Assembly (NCBI GenBank): GCA_016283275.1
Contig: JAEEMP010000111.1
Location: forward strand, 1 to 38,753
Length of the DNA: 38,753 bases
Reading direction: 5' to 3'
From: Lachnospiraceae bacterium
GTDB taxonomy: Bacteria > Bacillota > Clostridia > Lachnospirales > Lachnospiraceae
In this document: positions 1-8,469 of the stretch, piece by piece
Layout of the letters: each line of letters opens with the position of its first letter
Position numbering within the stretch: position 1 is the stretch's first letter
Notes under the pieces: model-generated
The model's input: only the letters and a program-made list of their open reading frames with translations
What the model was told of the DNA's origin: nothing
Database searches by the model: none
Position numbers and translations under genes: made by a program

Positions 1-1913
1 TCATAGCGGTATCCGCGTTTTTACTTACGTTTATCATGGGAAAGTCCGTCTGGATCAAGAGAGTTGTCGGTGCCATGACTCTGACGGGAGCGCTCGTATA
101 CCTCTTTATGGGTTATAACGTTTTAAAGGCGGCACCCGCGTTTTTTTTCCTGTTAATGCTCCTTATCATATCCGAAGAGGTGCAAAGAAGATGGGTAAAG
201 AGCGGTGATACTGATGTAAGACCCCATACGGTGCTCATATATCCGTTTCTTATCCTTGCTTGTGTTCTTGTGTTTTTGATGCCCGCTCCCGAAAGGGCCT
301 ACGACTGGAATTTTGCGGTAAATATATATAATAACGTGCTTTCCAGGATAGACAGGATCAATTTTACTTTTATCAAAGGAAAGGACAGCTTCGGAGTAAT
401 GGGCTTTTCCGATGAAAACGTTTTTAATGCGGCTCTTTCAAAACGCGACCGTGAGCTTATAAAAGTCACATCGCCCAGGGGTAATGAAAACTTGTATCTT
501 GCGGGAGTGATCTTTGATGATTTTACCGGCAAAAACTGGGAATCGACGGTTACATCCGATGCACCGGTCCATATGCTTGATACACTTGAGTTAAGGGCGG
601 CGGTCAATCAGAGTGATCACGAGATAATAACCGATTATGTAAAAGAAGCCGGAATATCTGTGGAATATACGGATTTCTATTCGCACTATTTCTTTGTGCC
701 CACAAAGAGCATATTAAGCCAAAATAAGCTTTCAACCCTTGATTTTACCGAAAATCCCGCAAGTATCGGATCGGTTGAAAGGCTTGGAAAGAACACGTCA
801 TATACCGTTACGTTTTTAAGGTTAAATAAGGACAGCTGGATATTTAATGACCTCATCGAAAACGCGGAGCCCGTAAGCTCCGATTCATGGGGGCGTGAGT
901 CGCAAAAGTATTCGGTGGATACCGAAAAAGGTTTTACTTACGATGAATATCTTGATTACAAAAACAATATGATCCCTTTGTACACCGAAGATATAACCTT
1001 ATCGCCCGGAGTACGGGATATACTTGATACGCTTTTTGAGGGTGCGGCTTCCGATTATGAAAAGATGTTAAGGCTTGAAGAGTGGTTTAAGACATTAAGC
1101 TACTCGACCGCGCCGGGTAATCTTCCCGAAGATATAGACTCTGCAGAAGATTATCTTGACTGGTTCTTGTTAAATAAGCGTACAGGATTCTGTACACATT
1201 ACGCGACCGCTTTTGCGCTCATCGCAAGAGCTGAGGGACTTCCTTCAAGATATGTGCAGGGCTATAGCGTTAAGACCGAGAAAGACGGTTTGGCAAGCAT
1301 AAAGGGGTCTGATGCGCATTCGTGGCCCGAAGTGTATTTTGAAAATGTGGGCTGGATCCCGTTTGAGCCCACTCCGGGATTTCACTATCCGGCAGGCTGG
1401 TATGTGGCGGATCCCGAAGCCGTGGCTGCGGCCGTTTCCGATGAAGAGAAAGAAGAGACGCCTCCTGCCGAAAAAGAATACATTGCGGATATCGCACCTA
1501 TCGAGGAACCGGAAGAGGAAGAACCTTTGGATATAAGACTTGTTCTTTTACCGCTTTTTGGTACTCTGGGCTTTGTGATATTGTATCTTGTGATAAGCAG
1601 GATAATATCAAAAGTAAAGTTTTCAAAGCTTGATACAGATGAAAAGACCAGGTTTTTAAGCAGGCGGAATCTTAAGATCATGTCGGTCATGGGAAATCCC
1701 GTTAACAGGGGTGAAACGCTTTCGGAGTATAATGAAAGGATGAGCGGGGATTATCCCAAAGAAGCACTTAAATTTATTGCCAATTACGAAAGACTTTTGT
1801 ATTCTGAAAGTGAAGCGGGCAAGGACGATCTTGCCGACGCGTTTAAGGGCAATAAGGTTCTTCTTGATATCCTTGCGAAGAAGAGATTTATCTATAGATT
1901 ATTTATGTGGTAA
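1..1913 (+). CDS. Membrane-anchored transglutaminase-like protein (TgpA/DUF3488 type), 5'-truncated by window edge
   Basis: The frame is open from base 3 through the first ATG (36), and the upstream codons encode a hydrophobic stretch, so the gene very probably starts before the window. Numbering from ATG 36 (625 residues): membrane segments near 10-27, 33-48 and 64-84; a large extracytoplasmic region; a transglutaminase core about 340-450 with Cys386 (GFCTHYA) and His428 (DAHSWPEVYF), and Glu444 (PFEPTPG) where the acidic third residue is expected; an acidic Pro/Glu linker; a membrane segment 501-523; and a cytoplasmic tail of about 100 residues resembling DUF4129. Proteins of this type are often encoded beside MoxR ATPase and DUF58 genes, which would lie upstream. 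The substrate is unknown. The stop codon lies just before the HD-GYP gene, which suggests co-transcription. Confidence 0.85.
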   Translation, partial: IAVSAFLLTFIMGKSVWIKRVVGAMTLTGALVYLFMGYNVLKAAPAFFFLLMLLIISEEVQRRWVKSGDTDVRPHTVLIYPFLILACVLVFLMPAPERAYDWNFAVNIYNNVLSRIDRINFTFIKGKDSFGVMGFSDENVFNAALSKRDRELIKVTSPRGNENLYLAGVIFDDFTGKNWESTVTSDAPVHMLDTLELRAAVNQSDHEIITDYVKEAGISVEYTDFYSHYFFVPTKSILSQNKLSTLDFTENPASIGSVERLGKNTSYTVTFLRLNKDSWIFNDLIENAEPVSSDSWGRESQKYSVDTEKGFTYDEYLDYKNNMIPLYTEDITLSPGVRDILDTLFEGAASDYEKMLRLEEWFKTLSYSTAPGNLPEDIDSAEDYLDWFLLNKRTGFCTHYATAFALIARAEGLPSRYVQGYSVKTEKDGLASIKGSDAHSWPEVYFENVGWIPFEPTPGFHYPAGWYVADPEAVAAAVSDEEKEETPPAEKEYIADIAPIEEPEEEEPLDIRLVLLPLFGTLGFVILYLVISRIISKVKFSKLDTDEKTRFLSRRNLKIMSVMGNPVNRGETLSEYNERMSGDYPKEALKFIANYERLLYSESEAGKDDLADAFKGNKVLLDILAKKRFIYRLFMW

Positions 1914-1936
1914 CAGATACTTGGGGGAGAAATTTT

Positions 1937-3040
1937 TTGGCTGTTAAAAGGAAACTGGTAAGCACCAGACTTCTTAAAGAAGGTATGCGTATCGATCAGG
2001 CAATAGTGGACGGTACGGGGCGTGCTCTTATCGAGAAGGGTGCTTATCTGGATGATTTTCAAATTGCATATCTGAGGACAAAAGGTATTGCGAGCATCTT
2101 TATCGCAGAGGGCGAAGTCGATCCCGACGAGCTTGAGCTTCAGATCCCGCAGTATACAAGAGATCTTATCGAAAAGGCGAAAGTGCCTGATAAGCCTAAG
2201 GTAAAGCTCTCGGAGTCTGTCAAAAAGCAGGTCTGCGAAGGCGTTCAGAACCTTTTTGCAGATCCTTCATCCGAGAATTTCACCGATAACTCTGTAAATA
2301 TAGCCAACCATCTTACGGAATCGGTGCTCGCCGATGATGCGGTTGCGGTCGATCTCGGTATGCTTAAGGTAAGCGACGAATATACTTTTAAGCACAGTGT
2401 CGACGTGGCGGGAATGTCCGTTGTGATCGGTAAGAACATGGGACTTTCGATAGATTCATTAAAAGAATTATGTGTCGCCGGACTTTTGCATGACGTAGGC
2501 AAGGCAAAGATCCCGGCTGAAGTACTCAATAAGCCGGGAAAATTAAATGACGATGAGTTTGCGCTCATGAAGCAGCACAGCCTTTTCGGGTTCCAGATCT
2601 TAAAGGAAAAGAAAAGCTTTTCCGAAAATATCATGCTGGGTGTTTTACAGCATCATGAGAAGATGAACGGTCACGGGTATCCTCAGGGAGTTGACCGGCT
2701 GAGGATCCATAAATATGCAAAGATCATTTCCGTTGCGGATGTTTTTGATGCTCTTGTGACCAAAAGACCTTATAAGGATCCGTTTTCAAAGAATGTTGCA
2801 ACGGAAATGGTCATGGGGATGTCGCAGGAACTTGATATAGACATGATGAAGATCTTCTTACATACAGTCATTCTCTATCCTGTCGATTCGATAGTCACGC
2901 TTTCAAACGGAGAGCTTGCAAAGGTAGTGGAAAATAATCCCGATTACCCGTTAAGGCCCAAGGTTGTGGGGCTTAAGCACGGAGTTGTGTACGATCTTGC
3001 GGGTGATATCGAGTGTGCGCATCTTATCATTCTTAATTAG
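1937..3040 (+). CDS. HD-GYP domain protein, probable cyclic-di-GMP phosphodiesterase
   Basis: I place the start at TTG 1937 because GGGGGAG (1923-1929) lies 7 nt upstream and the protein then begins MAVKRKLVSTRLLKEGM, typical of this family. A GTG at 1907 would overlap the upstream gene and lacks a good ribosome site. The 367-residue product has an N-terminal DUF3391-like region (about 6-60), a linker, and an HD-GYP domain from about 125 to 310: His185-Asp186 (LLHDVGK), HHE at 239-241 and GHGYP at 245-249. Asn replaces the more common Asp in the HHExxDGxGYP motif, a tolerated variant. About 50 further residues follow. The family hydrolyses c-di-GMP to pGpG or GMP in the cytoplasm using a bi- or trinuclear metal centre. 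It follows the transglutaminase gene closely and ends at a strong terminator. Confidence 0.88.
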   Translation: MAVKRKLVSTRLLKEGMRIDQAIVDGTGRALIEKGAYLDDFQIAYLRTKGIASIFIAEGEVDPDELELQIPQYTRDLIEKAKVPDKPKVKLSESVKKQVCEGVQNLFADPSSENFTDNSVNIANHLTESVLADDAVAVDLGMLKVSDEYTFKHSVDVAGMSVVIGKNMGLSIDSLKELCVAGLLHDVGKAKIPAEVLNKPGKLNDDEFALMKQHSLFGFQILKEKKSFSENIMLGVLQHHEKMNGHGYPQGVDRLRIHKYAKIISVADVFDALVTKRPYKDPFSKNVATEMVMGMSQELDIDMMKIFLHTVILYPVDSIVTLSNGELAKVVENNPDYPLRPKVVGLKHGVVYDLAGDIECAHLIILN

Positions 3041-3042
3041 GC

Positions 3043-3076
3043 AAAAAAAGAAGTCCTTAACGGACTTCTTTTTTTT
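3043..3076. terminator. Bidirectional intrinsic terminator between convergent genes
   Basis: A perfect inverted repeat pairs 3043-3056 with 3062-3075; its core is AAGAAGTCC/GGACTTCTT around a 5-nt loop. It has T-rich flanks on the right (+ strand) and A-rich flanks on the left (T-rich on the - strand). It sits between the ends of the HD-GYP and xylanase genes, so it can serve both. Confidence 0.9.
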
Positions 3077-3118
3077 GAAAACTTCGGCGAACTTATACGG
3101 CACCGCATGTTTTCGGAT

Positions 3119-4375
3119 CTATTTGATCACTATCGTCTCGCCCTCACGAGAGTTTTTCGAAATCTTAAAACATCCCTTCGAATTTCCCACGCAGGCTTCG
3201 TAAGTACCTCTGAAGCCTTCTATAGTCGCATTTCCGTTTGCATCGGTATGAACGGTAAGATCTGTGGTCCATTCTTCTTTGATAAGTCTCTTGAGTTCAA
3301 GGTATGATGGCTTTAACGAGTTATCTTCCCTTATAAGACCGCTGGGTGCGTGAAGCCATGCTCCGTCGGCAAAATCCCAGCCTGTTATTGCCTCAACGAG
3401 CGGATGTGAAAAGAGGATCTCATACATTTCACGCCATTCGTTCTTTTGCCTCTCCTCACCTTCGGGGGTGGTGGGCCATTTATCAACCTGATAATCGTTT
3501 AAGTCTACTATATCTTTGGGCATTATCTCGCCCGATACAAGCGTATTCTCGGTGAAGTGAAGCGGCAGACCGAAGAACGAAAATCTGTCAAGGATATCAT
3601 AAAGCTTTTCCTTTCCCATATAGCCCTGATGCTGATGGGTCTGGATACCTATCGCTGAGATCGGAACACCTGCGTTTAAGCATCCTTCGATAAGGATCCT
3701 GTAGCTTTCGGAAAGATTAAAGTCATTTATGAGAAGTACGGCGTCTGGATTGGCCGCATGCGCCGCATCAAAGACTTCCTTGACGAGCTTAACGCGTCCG
3801 AGGTCCTTACATATCCTTGTGATCGCATTGTCATATCTGTCATATACAGGCATGATAACGACTTCGTTTATAACATCCCAGATATCGATAATTCCCTTAA
3901 ATTCGCTCACTTCCCTGTTTATACGGTCAAGCTGTTTGCTAAGTATCGTGGGATTGTCGTAATCCATAAGCCAGTTTGCACATCCCGTATGCCAGCAAAG
4001 AGGATGACCCTTGGGCGTAGCACCATGCGAAACCATGTATTTTGCGGCATTCATGCGGCTTTCGGTTTCGGGTGAACCCTCAACGGGTTCGAAAGCTCCC
4101 CAGTAGAAGGGAAGAGTCCCGTAATTGAATATATCAAGCCATTTATCCACACGGTCTTTGGCTTTTTCCTTAAAAGCCTCGGCTTTGTCGGCGGGAATGT
4201 TTGAAGGGGTTTTTGCGGCAGTTGCGGGCAGAAAATCAAAAGCGCCCGAGCCAAAGAAAAACTCATGATCTTTAAGACTTATCTTCACATCGGTGTTGGC
4301 AAGAGCATTTCCCGATGCATCGGTAAAACGTACGTTTACCTTGGATTTTCGGTGGTCGTATCTTGAATTGTCCAT
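3119..4375 (-). CDS. Glycoside hydrolase family 10 endo-1,4-beta-xylanase, no signal peptide
   Basis: The start is the ATG at 4375, with GGAGG (4385-4381) 5 nt upstream; another in-frame ATG at 4387 overlaps that ribosome site. The 418-residue product has an N-terminal beta-rich extension (about 10-45) and a GH10 TIM barrel. The barrel shows KGHPLCWHTG (122-131), the acid/base Glu171 in WDVINE, GIQTHQHQG (243-251), the nucleophile Glu276 in HFTEN, and GWDFADGAW near the barrel end. A short beta-rich tail follows. GH10 enzymes cleave beta-1,4-xylan with retention. There is no signal peptide or membrane segment, so it probably works in the cytoplasm on imported xylo-oligosaccharides, as known for some Butyrivibrio GH10 enzymes. 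It lies 105 bp after mnmA with no terminator seen between them, so read-through is possible. Confidence 0.92.
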   Translation of the reverse strand: MDNSRYDHRKSKVNVRFTDASGNALANTDVKISLKDHEFFFGSGAFDFLPATAAKTPSNIPADKAEAFKEKAKDRVDKWLDIFNYGTLPFYWGAFEPVEGSPETESRMNAAKYMVSHGATPKGHPLCWHTGCANWLMDYDNPTILSKQLDRINREVSEFKGIIDIWDVINEVVIMPVYDRYDNAITRICKDLGRVKLVKEVFDAAHAANPDAVLLINDFNLSESYRILIEGCLNAGVPISAIGIQTHQHQGYMGKEKLYDILDRFSFFGLPLHFTENTLVSGEIMPKDIVDLNDYQVDKWPTTPEGEERQKNEWREMYEILFSHPLVEAITGWDFADGAWLHAPSGLIREDNSLKPSYLELKRLIKEEWTTDLTVHTDANGNATIEGFRGTYEACVGNSKGCFKISKNSREGETIVIK

Positions 4376-4383
4376 GTGATCCT

Positions 4384-4403
4384 CCATAGTTTTTATGCTA
4401 TGG
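4384..4403 (-). repeat. Small inverted repeat overlapping the xylanase ribosome site
   Basis: On the - strand CCATAG and CTATGG (4403-4398 and 4389-4384) form a 6-bp stem around an 8-nt loop. The last bases of the right arm are the first GG of the GGAGG ribosome site. It could mask the site in the mRNA or be a protein operator. It is short and may be chance. Confidence 0.35.
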
Positions 4404-4492
4404 ATTAATATTATTTAAGCGGACGATCTAAAGCCACTCATATTTGGCTCTTAAATACTCAATTTTTAGAATGGAAAAGAAAAGGCGGAAAA

Positions 4493-5563
4493 TTAAGGCT
4501 CAGATACGATCTCGCCGCCGCCGAGGACATAGTCGTTATCGTATAAAACGGCGGACTGACCGGGTGTTACCGCACGCTGGGGTTCGTCAAATACAACCTT
4601 TAACGTATCTTCGCCGATCAAAAATGCGCTTGCGGGCTTTTCGGTATGCCTGTAGCGTATTTTTGCGTTACAGCGGAATTCGCCTGCGGGAGCCTTTCCG
4701 GATATCCAGTTAAGATGTTTTACATAGAAAGTCGTTGTGAACAGATCTTCGTTATCGCCAAGAGTTACAGTGTTCTTTTCCGCATCTATCGAAACTACGT
4801 AATAAGGGTGCTCGGCTGCTATACCAAGGCCCTTTCTCTGCCCGATGGTATAGTGTATGATGCCTTTATGCTTTCCGATGACGGTTCCGTCCTTAAGTAC
4901 AAAGTCTCCGGGGAGATATTTCTTTCCGGAAAGCTTTTCTATGGAGGCGCTGTAATCCCCGTCGGGCACGAAGCATATATCCTGACTGTCGGGCTTTGCT
5001 GCGTTTATAAAGCCGTTTTCATCGGCAATCTTACGAACTTCTGCCTTTGTAAGGCTTCCGAGCGGGAATCGAGTGTGCTTAAGCTGTTCCTGGGTGAGCG
5101 AATAAAGCACATAACTTTGATCCTTGCTTGTGTCAACGGACTTTTTAAGGAAGTATTCGCCGTCTTTTTCTTCGACTATCGCATAGTGGCCTGTTACGAT
5201 CACATCACAATCCATTAAGACCGCACGTTCGTATAGTTTTTCAAATTTCATATAGCGGTTACAGTCGATACACGGATTTGGTGTGATGCCTTTTTCGTAA
5301 CAGTCTATGAATTTATCTATGATCTTTTCCTTGAAATCACCTGTGAAATTAAAGACATAATAGGGCATGGAAAGGCGGTAGGCGACGTTTCTTGCGTCCT
5401 CCACATCCTTAAGAGAGCAGCAGGTTGCTTTTTTATAGTTGCATACGGTGTCATTCTCGTAGAGTTTCATCGTACAACCCGTGCATTCATATCCTTCGTT
5501 TTTCATAAGAAGTGCTGCGACGCTGCTGTCAACACCACCGCTCATTGCTATAAGTGCTTTCAT
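4493..5563 (-). CDS. mnmA: tRNA 2-thiouridine(34) synthase MnmA
   Basis: The start is ATG 5563, with CACAGG 7 nt upstream. A TTG at 5587 overlapping the previous stop codon is a weaker option. The 356-residue product begins with the ATP-pyrophosphatase P-loop SGGVDSS (8-14). It carries the catalytic Cys98 in NPCIDC and the second catalytic Cys197 in DSQDICFVPDGDY, followed by the GQRKGLGI region and a C-terminal beta barrel. MnmA thiolates U34 of tRNA Glu, Gln and Lys using ATP and persulfide sulfur. This is the Cys-rich clostridial form: CTGC (27-30), a CNYKKATCC stretch (41-49) and a PCxxC motif instead of the E. coli-type NPDxxCN. The extra cysteines could reflect an Fe-S cluster or a different sulfur relay (inference). 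It sits directly after the cysteine desulfurase gene, its natural sulfur donor. Confidence 0.95.
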   Translation of the reverse strand: MKALIAMSGGVDSSVAALLMKNEGYECTGCTMKLYENDTVCNYKKATCCSLKDVEDARNVAYRLSMPYYVFNFTGDFKEKIIDKFIDCYEKGITPNPCIDCNRYMKFEKLYERAVLMDCDVIVTGHYAIVEEKDGEYFLKKSVDTSKDQSYVLYSLTQEQLKHTRFPLGSLTKAEVRKIADENGFINAAKPDSQDICFVPDGDYSASIEKLSGKKYLPGDFVLKDGTVIGKHKGIIHYTIGQRKGLGIAAEHPYYVVSIDAEKNTVTLGDNEDLFTTTFYVKHLNWISGKAPAGEFRCNAKIRYRHTEKPASAFLIGEDTLKVVFDEPQRAVTPGQSAVLYDNDYVLGGGEIVSEP

Positions 5564-5583
5564 GTATTTTCCTGTGATCGGCG

Positions 5584-6717
5584 TCAATGTCTGAGTTTTG
5601 TTATGACCGTTCTGACAGTTTCCGCTATATACTCTATATCTTTTTCAGTGATATCCGAATCGATGGTAAGCCTGAGCGCGCCCCGTATCATATCATCCGG
5701 GCAGCCGATCGCTTTAAGTACATGGCTCGGCGCAAGAGAACCCGATGCACATGCGGCTCCCGATGATGCTGATATACCTTCTTTATCAAGAAGAAGCAAA
5801 AGCTCTTCGCCCTCGACACCTTTAAAAGAGAAATTCACATTTCCCGGAAGACGTAAGTTTTCATCTCCGTTAAGCTTTGAACCGGATATCTTTTTAAGTT
5901 CCCCGATAAGTTTATCTCTTAAAGGAATTAATTTTTTTGTATATGCATCAAGATTATCGCAGCTTTCTTTAAGTGCGGCCGCCATACCCACGATCGCCGC
6001 AACATTTTCGGTGCCCGCGCGCTTTCCCCGCTCCTGGGCTCCGCCGAAAATAACGGAAGATAATTCGATCCCGTTTTTGGCATATAAAGCACCGATCCCC
6101 TTTGGGCCGTGAAACTTATGGGCGGAAAGTGATAAAAGATCTATATTTTCATTGTTTACGTCTATCTTTAGATGACCTGCGGCCTGCACCGCATCCGTGT
6201 GAAAGAGCACATTCCTTTCATGACAGATTGCCCCGATCTTTTCGATCGGCTGGATGGTCCCTATCTCATTATTGGCATACATTACACTGACAAGACAGGT
6301 GTCATCACATATCGAATCTCTTATATTTTCGGGGTTTACGATGCCGCTTTCGTCTACATCGAGTAAGGTTATCTTAAATCCTTCTTTTTCAAGTTCCTTT
6401 AAAGTATTTAAGACCGCATGATGCTCGATCTTAGTGGATATTATATGCTTTTTTCCCGATCTGAGTCCAAGTCTCGCTGCTGTGATCACTGCCTGATTGT
6501 CCGCCTCGCTTCCGCATGAGGTAAATGTGATCTCGGAAGGCTTTGCACAGAATACCTTTGCGATCGCTTCTCTAGAAGTCTCTATTGCTTCTTTGGCCTT
6601 CTGTCCGAAAAGATACGTACTCGAAGGATTGCCGTAGGTTTCTTTAAGATACGGCATCATCTTTTCAAGAGCATGTTCACTTAGGGCCGTTGTCGCGGCA
6701 TTATCGGCATAGATCAT
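5584..6717 (-). CDS. Cysteine desulfurase (NifS/IscS family)
   Basis: This is a PLP enzyme that takes sulfur from cysteine to give alanine and an enzyme persulfide. Two consecutive ATGs exist (6720, 6717); the second sits at better spacing (6 nt) from GGAG. With numbering from 6720 (378 residues), YADNAATT opens the protein, the PLP lysine is Lys202 in SAHKFHGPKG, His100-His101 lie in KIEHHAVL, and the persulfide cysteine is Cys324 in SSGAACASGS. The long flexible Cys loop is of group I type. The gene starts 18 nt after the transporter ATPase and its stop is 20 nt before mnmA, so it is probably the dedicated sulfur donor for tRNA thiolation, although a role in Fe-S assembly cannot be excluded. 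Confidence 0.93.
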   Translation of the reverse strand: MIYADNAATTALSEHALEKMMPYLKETYGNPSSTYLFGQKAKEAIETSREAIAKVFCAKPSEITFTSCGSEADNQAVITAARLGLRSGKKHIISTKIEHHAVLNTLKELEKEGFKITLLDVDESGIVNPENIRDSICDDTCLVSVMYANNEIGTIQPIEKIGAICHERNVLFHTDAVQAAGHLKIDVNNENIDLLSLSAHKFHGPKGIGALYAKNGIELSSVIFGGAQERGKRAGTENVAAIVGMAAALKESCDNLDAYTKKLIPLRDKLIGELKKISGSKLNGDENLRLPGNVNFSFKGVEGEELLLLLDKEGISASSGAACASGSLAPSHVLKAIGCPDDMIRGALRLTIDSDITEKDIEYIAETVRTVITKLRH

Positions 6718-6735
6718 CATATTCTCCGGAAAAGA

Positions 6736-7521
6736 TCATGATAAGAGCATGCGGTCGTTCGTGAGGCTTTCACCGGCTTTTTCTTTGAAGAGGTTAAGAA
6801 GGTCCGTCACGGTCGTGTGTGTGCGTTCTTCGCCGGATACATCGTAGATGATGCGGCCGTCGTTCATCATGATCGTGCGGTTTCCGAGTTCAAGCGCGGA
6901 TTGCATGTTGTGAGTGATCATAAGACAGGTTATGTTGTTCTCGCTTACGACTTTCCTGGTGATCTCGAGCACTTTTTCGGCGGTCGCGGGATCGAGTGCG
7001 GCCGTATGCTCGTCGAGTAAAAGAAGTTTCGGTATATGGTAGGTGGCCATTAAAAGCGTAAGCGCCTGGCGCTGGCCGCCGGACAAAAGACCTACGGGAT
7101 TCTTCATGCGGTCTTCAAGCCCCATATTCAGAAGAGCAAGACGTTCCCTGAATTCCTTTTTGTCTTTGGCAGTGATCTTTGCAAACCAGCCGTTGTTGCC
7201 GGAGGCAAGATATAAGTTGTCTTCGATGCTCATGGAAGGCGCCGAGCCCTTCATGGGATCCTGGAAGAGCCGTCCTATAACGGTAGAGCGCTTGTGCTCG
7301 GCCATATCGGTAATATCGGTCCCGTCAAGCACGATCGAACCTTCATCGACGGTAAAGACCCCGCTTATCGCATTTAAAAGAGTGGATTTACCCGCGCCGT
7401 TTGAACCGATTATGCTTATGAAATCGCCCTTGTTGACATTAAGGTTTATATCGTATAAAGCCTGTTTTTCGTTGACCGTTCCTTTATTGAAAACTTTTGA
7501 GATATGATCTATTTTAAGCAT
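6736..7521 (-). CDS. trpZ: ABC transporter ATPase, tryptophan uptake (TrpZ-like)
   Basis: This 261-residue ATP-binding subunit has Walker A GSNGAGKS (39-46), the signature LLSGGQRQALTLLMA, Walker B LLLLDEHTAALDP and the switch histidine in MITHNM. It overlaps the permease gene by 8 nt. It belongs to the small uptake systems made of an ABC_sub_bind lipoprotein, a BPD_transp_2 permease and one ATPase. The substrate is inferred from the upstream tryptophan T-box; comparative work on T-box regulons proposed trpXYZ as tryptophan transporters. By protein sequence alone it could be a generic member of this uncharacterised family. Confidence 0.85.
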   Translation of the reverse strand: MLKIDHISKVFNKGTVNEKQALYDINLNVNKGDFISIIGSNGAGKSTLLNAISGVFTVDEGSIVLDGTDITDMAEHKRSTVIGRLFQDPMKGSAPSMSIEDNLYLASGNNGWFAKITAKDKKEFRERLALLNMGLEDRMKNPVGLLSGGQRQALTLLMATYHIPKLLLLDEHTAALDPATAEKVLEITRKVVSENNITCLMITHNMQSALELGNRTIMMNDGRIIYDVSGEERTHTTVTDLLNLFKEKAGESLTNDRMLLS

Positions 7522-8446
7522 TTTTTCCCTCCGTTTCCGAAGGCTTTGATACTGCGATCCGCTTCATGGTCTTTTCTTTCATCTTTCCCGCAAAGTACGG
7601 TCCTGCGATCGCGATTATGACGATCACGGAAGATACAAGCTTAAGCATCGATGCAGGCATGTTAAGGCGAAGAGCCAGTGTGTATACGACTCTGAAAAGA
7701 ACGGCGCCTAAAACTGCACCGATCACACCGAAGCCGGTGCCGCGCTTTTTAAAGAACATCCTTCCGATAAGAAGGGAAGCAAGAGCTACGGTCAGCATTC
7801 CGGTTCCGATATCGATGTTGGCGGATTTATTGTACTGCGCCAATAAACAGCCGGATAAAGCGGTAAAAGAATTTGAGATGCAAAGTCCGACTATGGTGAT
7901 CACCACAGTGTTTATGGAAGAGGATTTGACCATGTCGGGATTATCGCCGGTCGCTCTTATCGCAAGACCGAGTCTTGTGCGTAAAAAGAACGCGAGCAGG
8001 ATACATACGATCGCCACAAACAGGACGATGACGATAAGTTTTGAATAAGACGCCAAAGCGGTTCCCCCAAGGAAGCCCTTAAACTTTGAGAAAACCGTTT
8101 CGACAGAGTTCATGTTAAGAAGGGAAGAATTTCCCATTATCGCGATATTTATCGAATAGGCAGCGGTATTTACAATGATACCCGCAAGCAGACTGTCGAT
8201 ACCCATCTTGGTCTGTAAAAAGGCAACCACAAAACCCGATAAAACTCCGGCACAGATCGCCGCTATGATGGATAAGTAAGGATGTCCCGATATCGCCACT
8301 ACGGCTCCGACCGCGGCGCCCATTGTAAAGGCACCGTCGGTGGAAAGATCGCAGACATTTAACATTGTGTAGCTGAGGTACAGGGCGAGAACGGTAAGCG
8401 AGCTTATAAGCCCGAGTTCAAGCGCTGTCTGTAATAGTGCTGCCAT
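7514..8446 (-). CDS. trpY: ABC transporter permease, tryptophan uptake (TrpY-like)
   Basis: This 310-residue, strongly hydrophobic protein has about eight membrane segments and the LSTDGAFTMGAAVGAVV motif region typical of BPD_transp_2 (LivH-like) permeases. A short basic tail ends at KMKEKTMKRIAVSK. It lies between the substrate-binding lipoprotein gene (23 nt upstream) and the ATPase gene (8-nt overlap), so the three form one transport operon. It would form the membrane channel, probably as a homodimer because no second permease is present. Specificity for tryptophan is inferred from the T-box, not from this sequence. Confidence 0.85.
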   Translation of the reverse strand: MAALLQTALELGLISSLTVLALYLSYTMLNVCDLSTDGAFTMGAAVGAVVAISGHPYLSIIAAICAGVLSGFVVAFLQTKMGIDSLLAGIIVNTAAYSINIAIMGNSSLLNMNSVETVFSKFKGFLGGTALASYSKLIVIVLFVAIVCILLAFFLRTRLGLAIRATGDNPDMVKSSSINTVVITIVGLCISNSFTALSGCLLAQYNKSANIDIGTGMLTVALASLLIGRMFFKKRGTGFGVIGAVLGAVLFRVVYTLALRLNMPASMLKLVSSVIVIIAIAGPYFAGKMKEKTMKRIAVSKPSETEGKNA

Positions 8447-8469
8447 AAAATCTCCTGATCGATGACCGC

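Noticed and set aside
1907..1936. GTG start for the HD-GYP gene overlapping the transglutaminase
   Set aside because: The ribosome site GGGGGAG at 1923-1929 points to TTG 1937, and family members begin with KRK..STRxLKEGM-like sequence.
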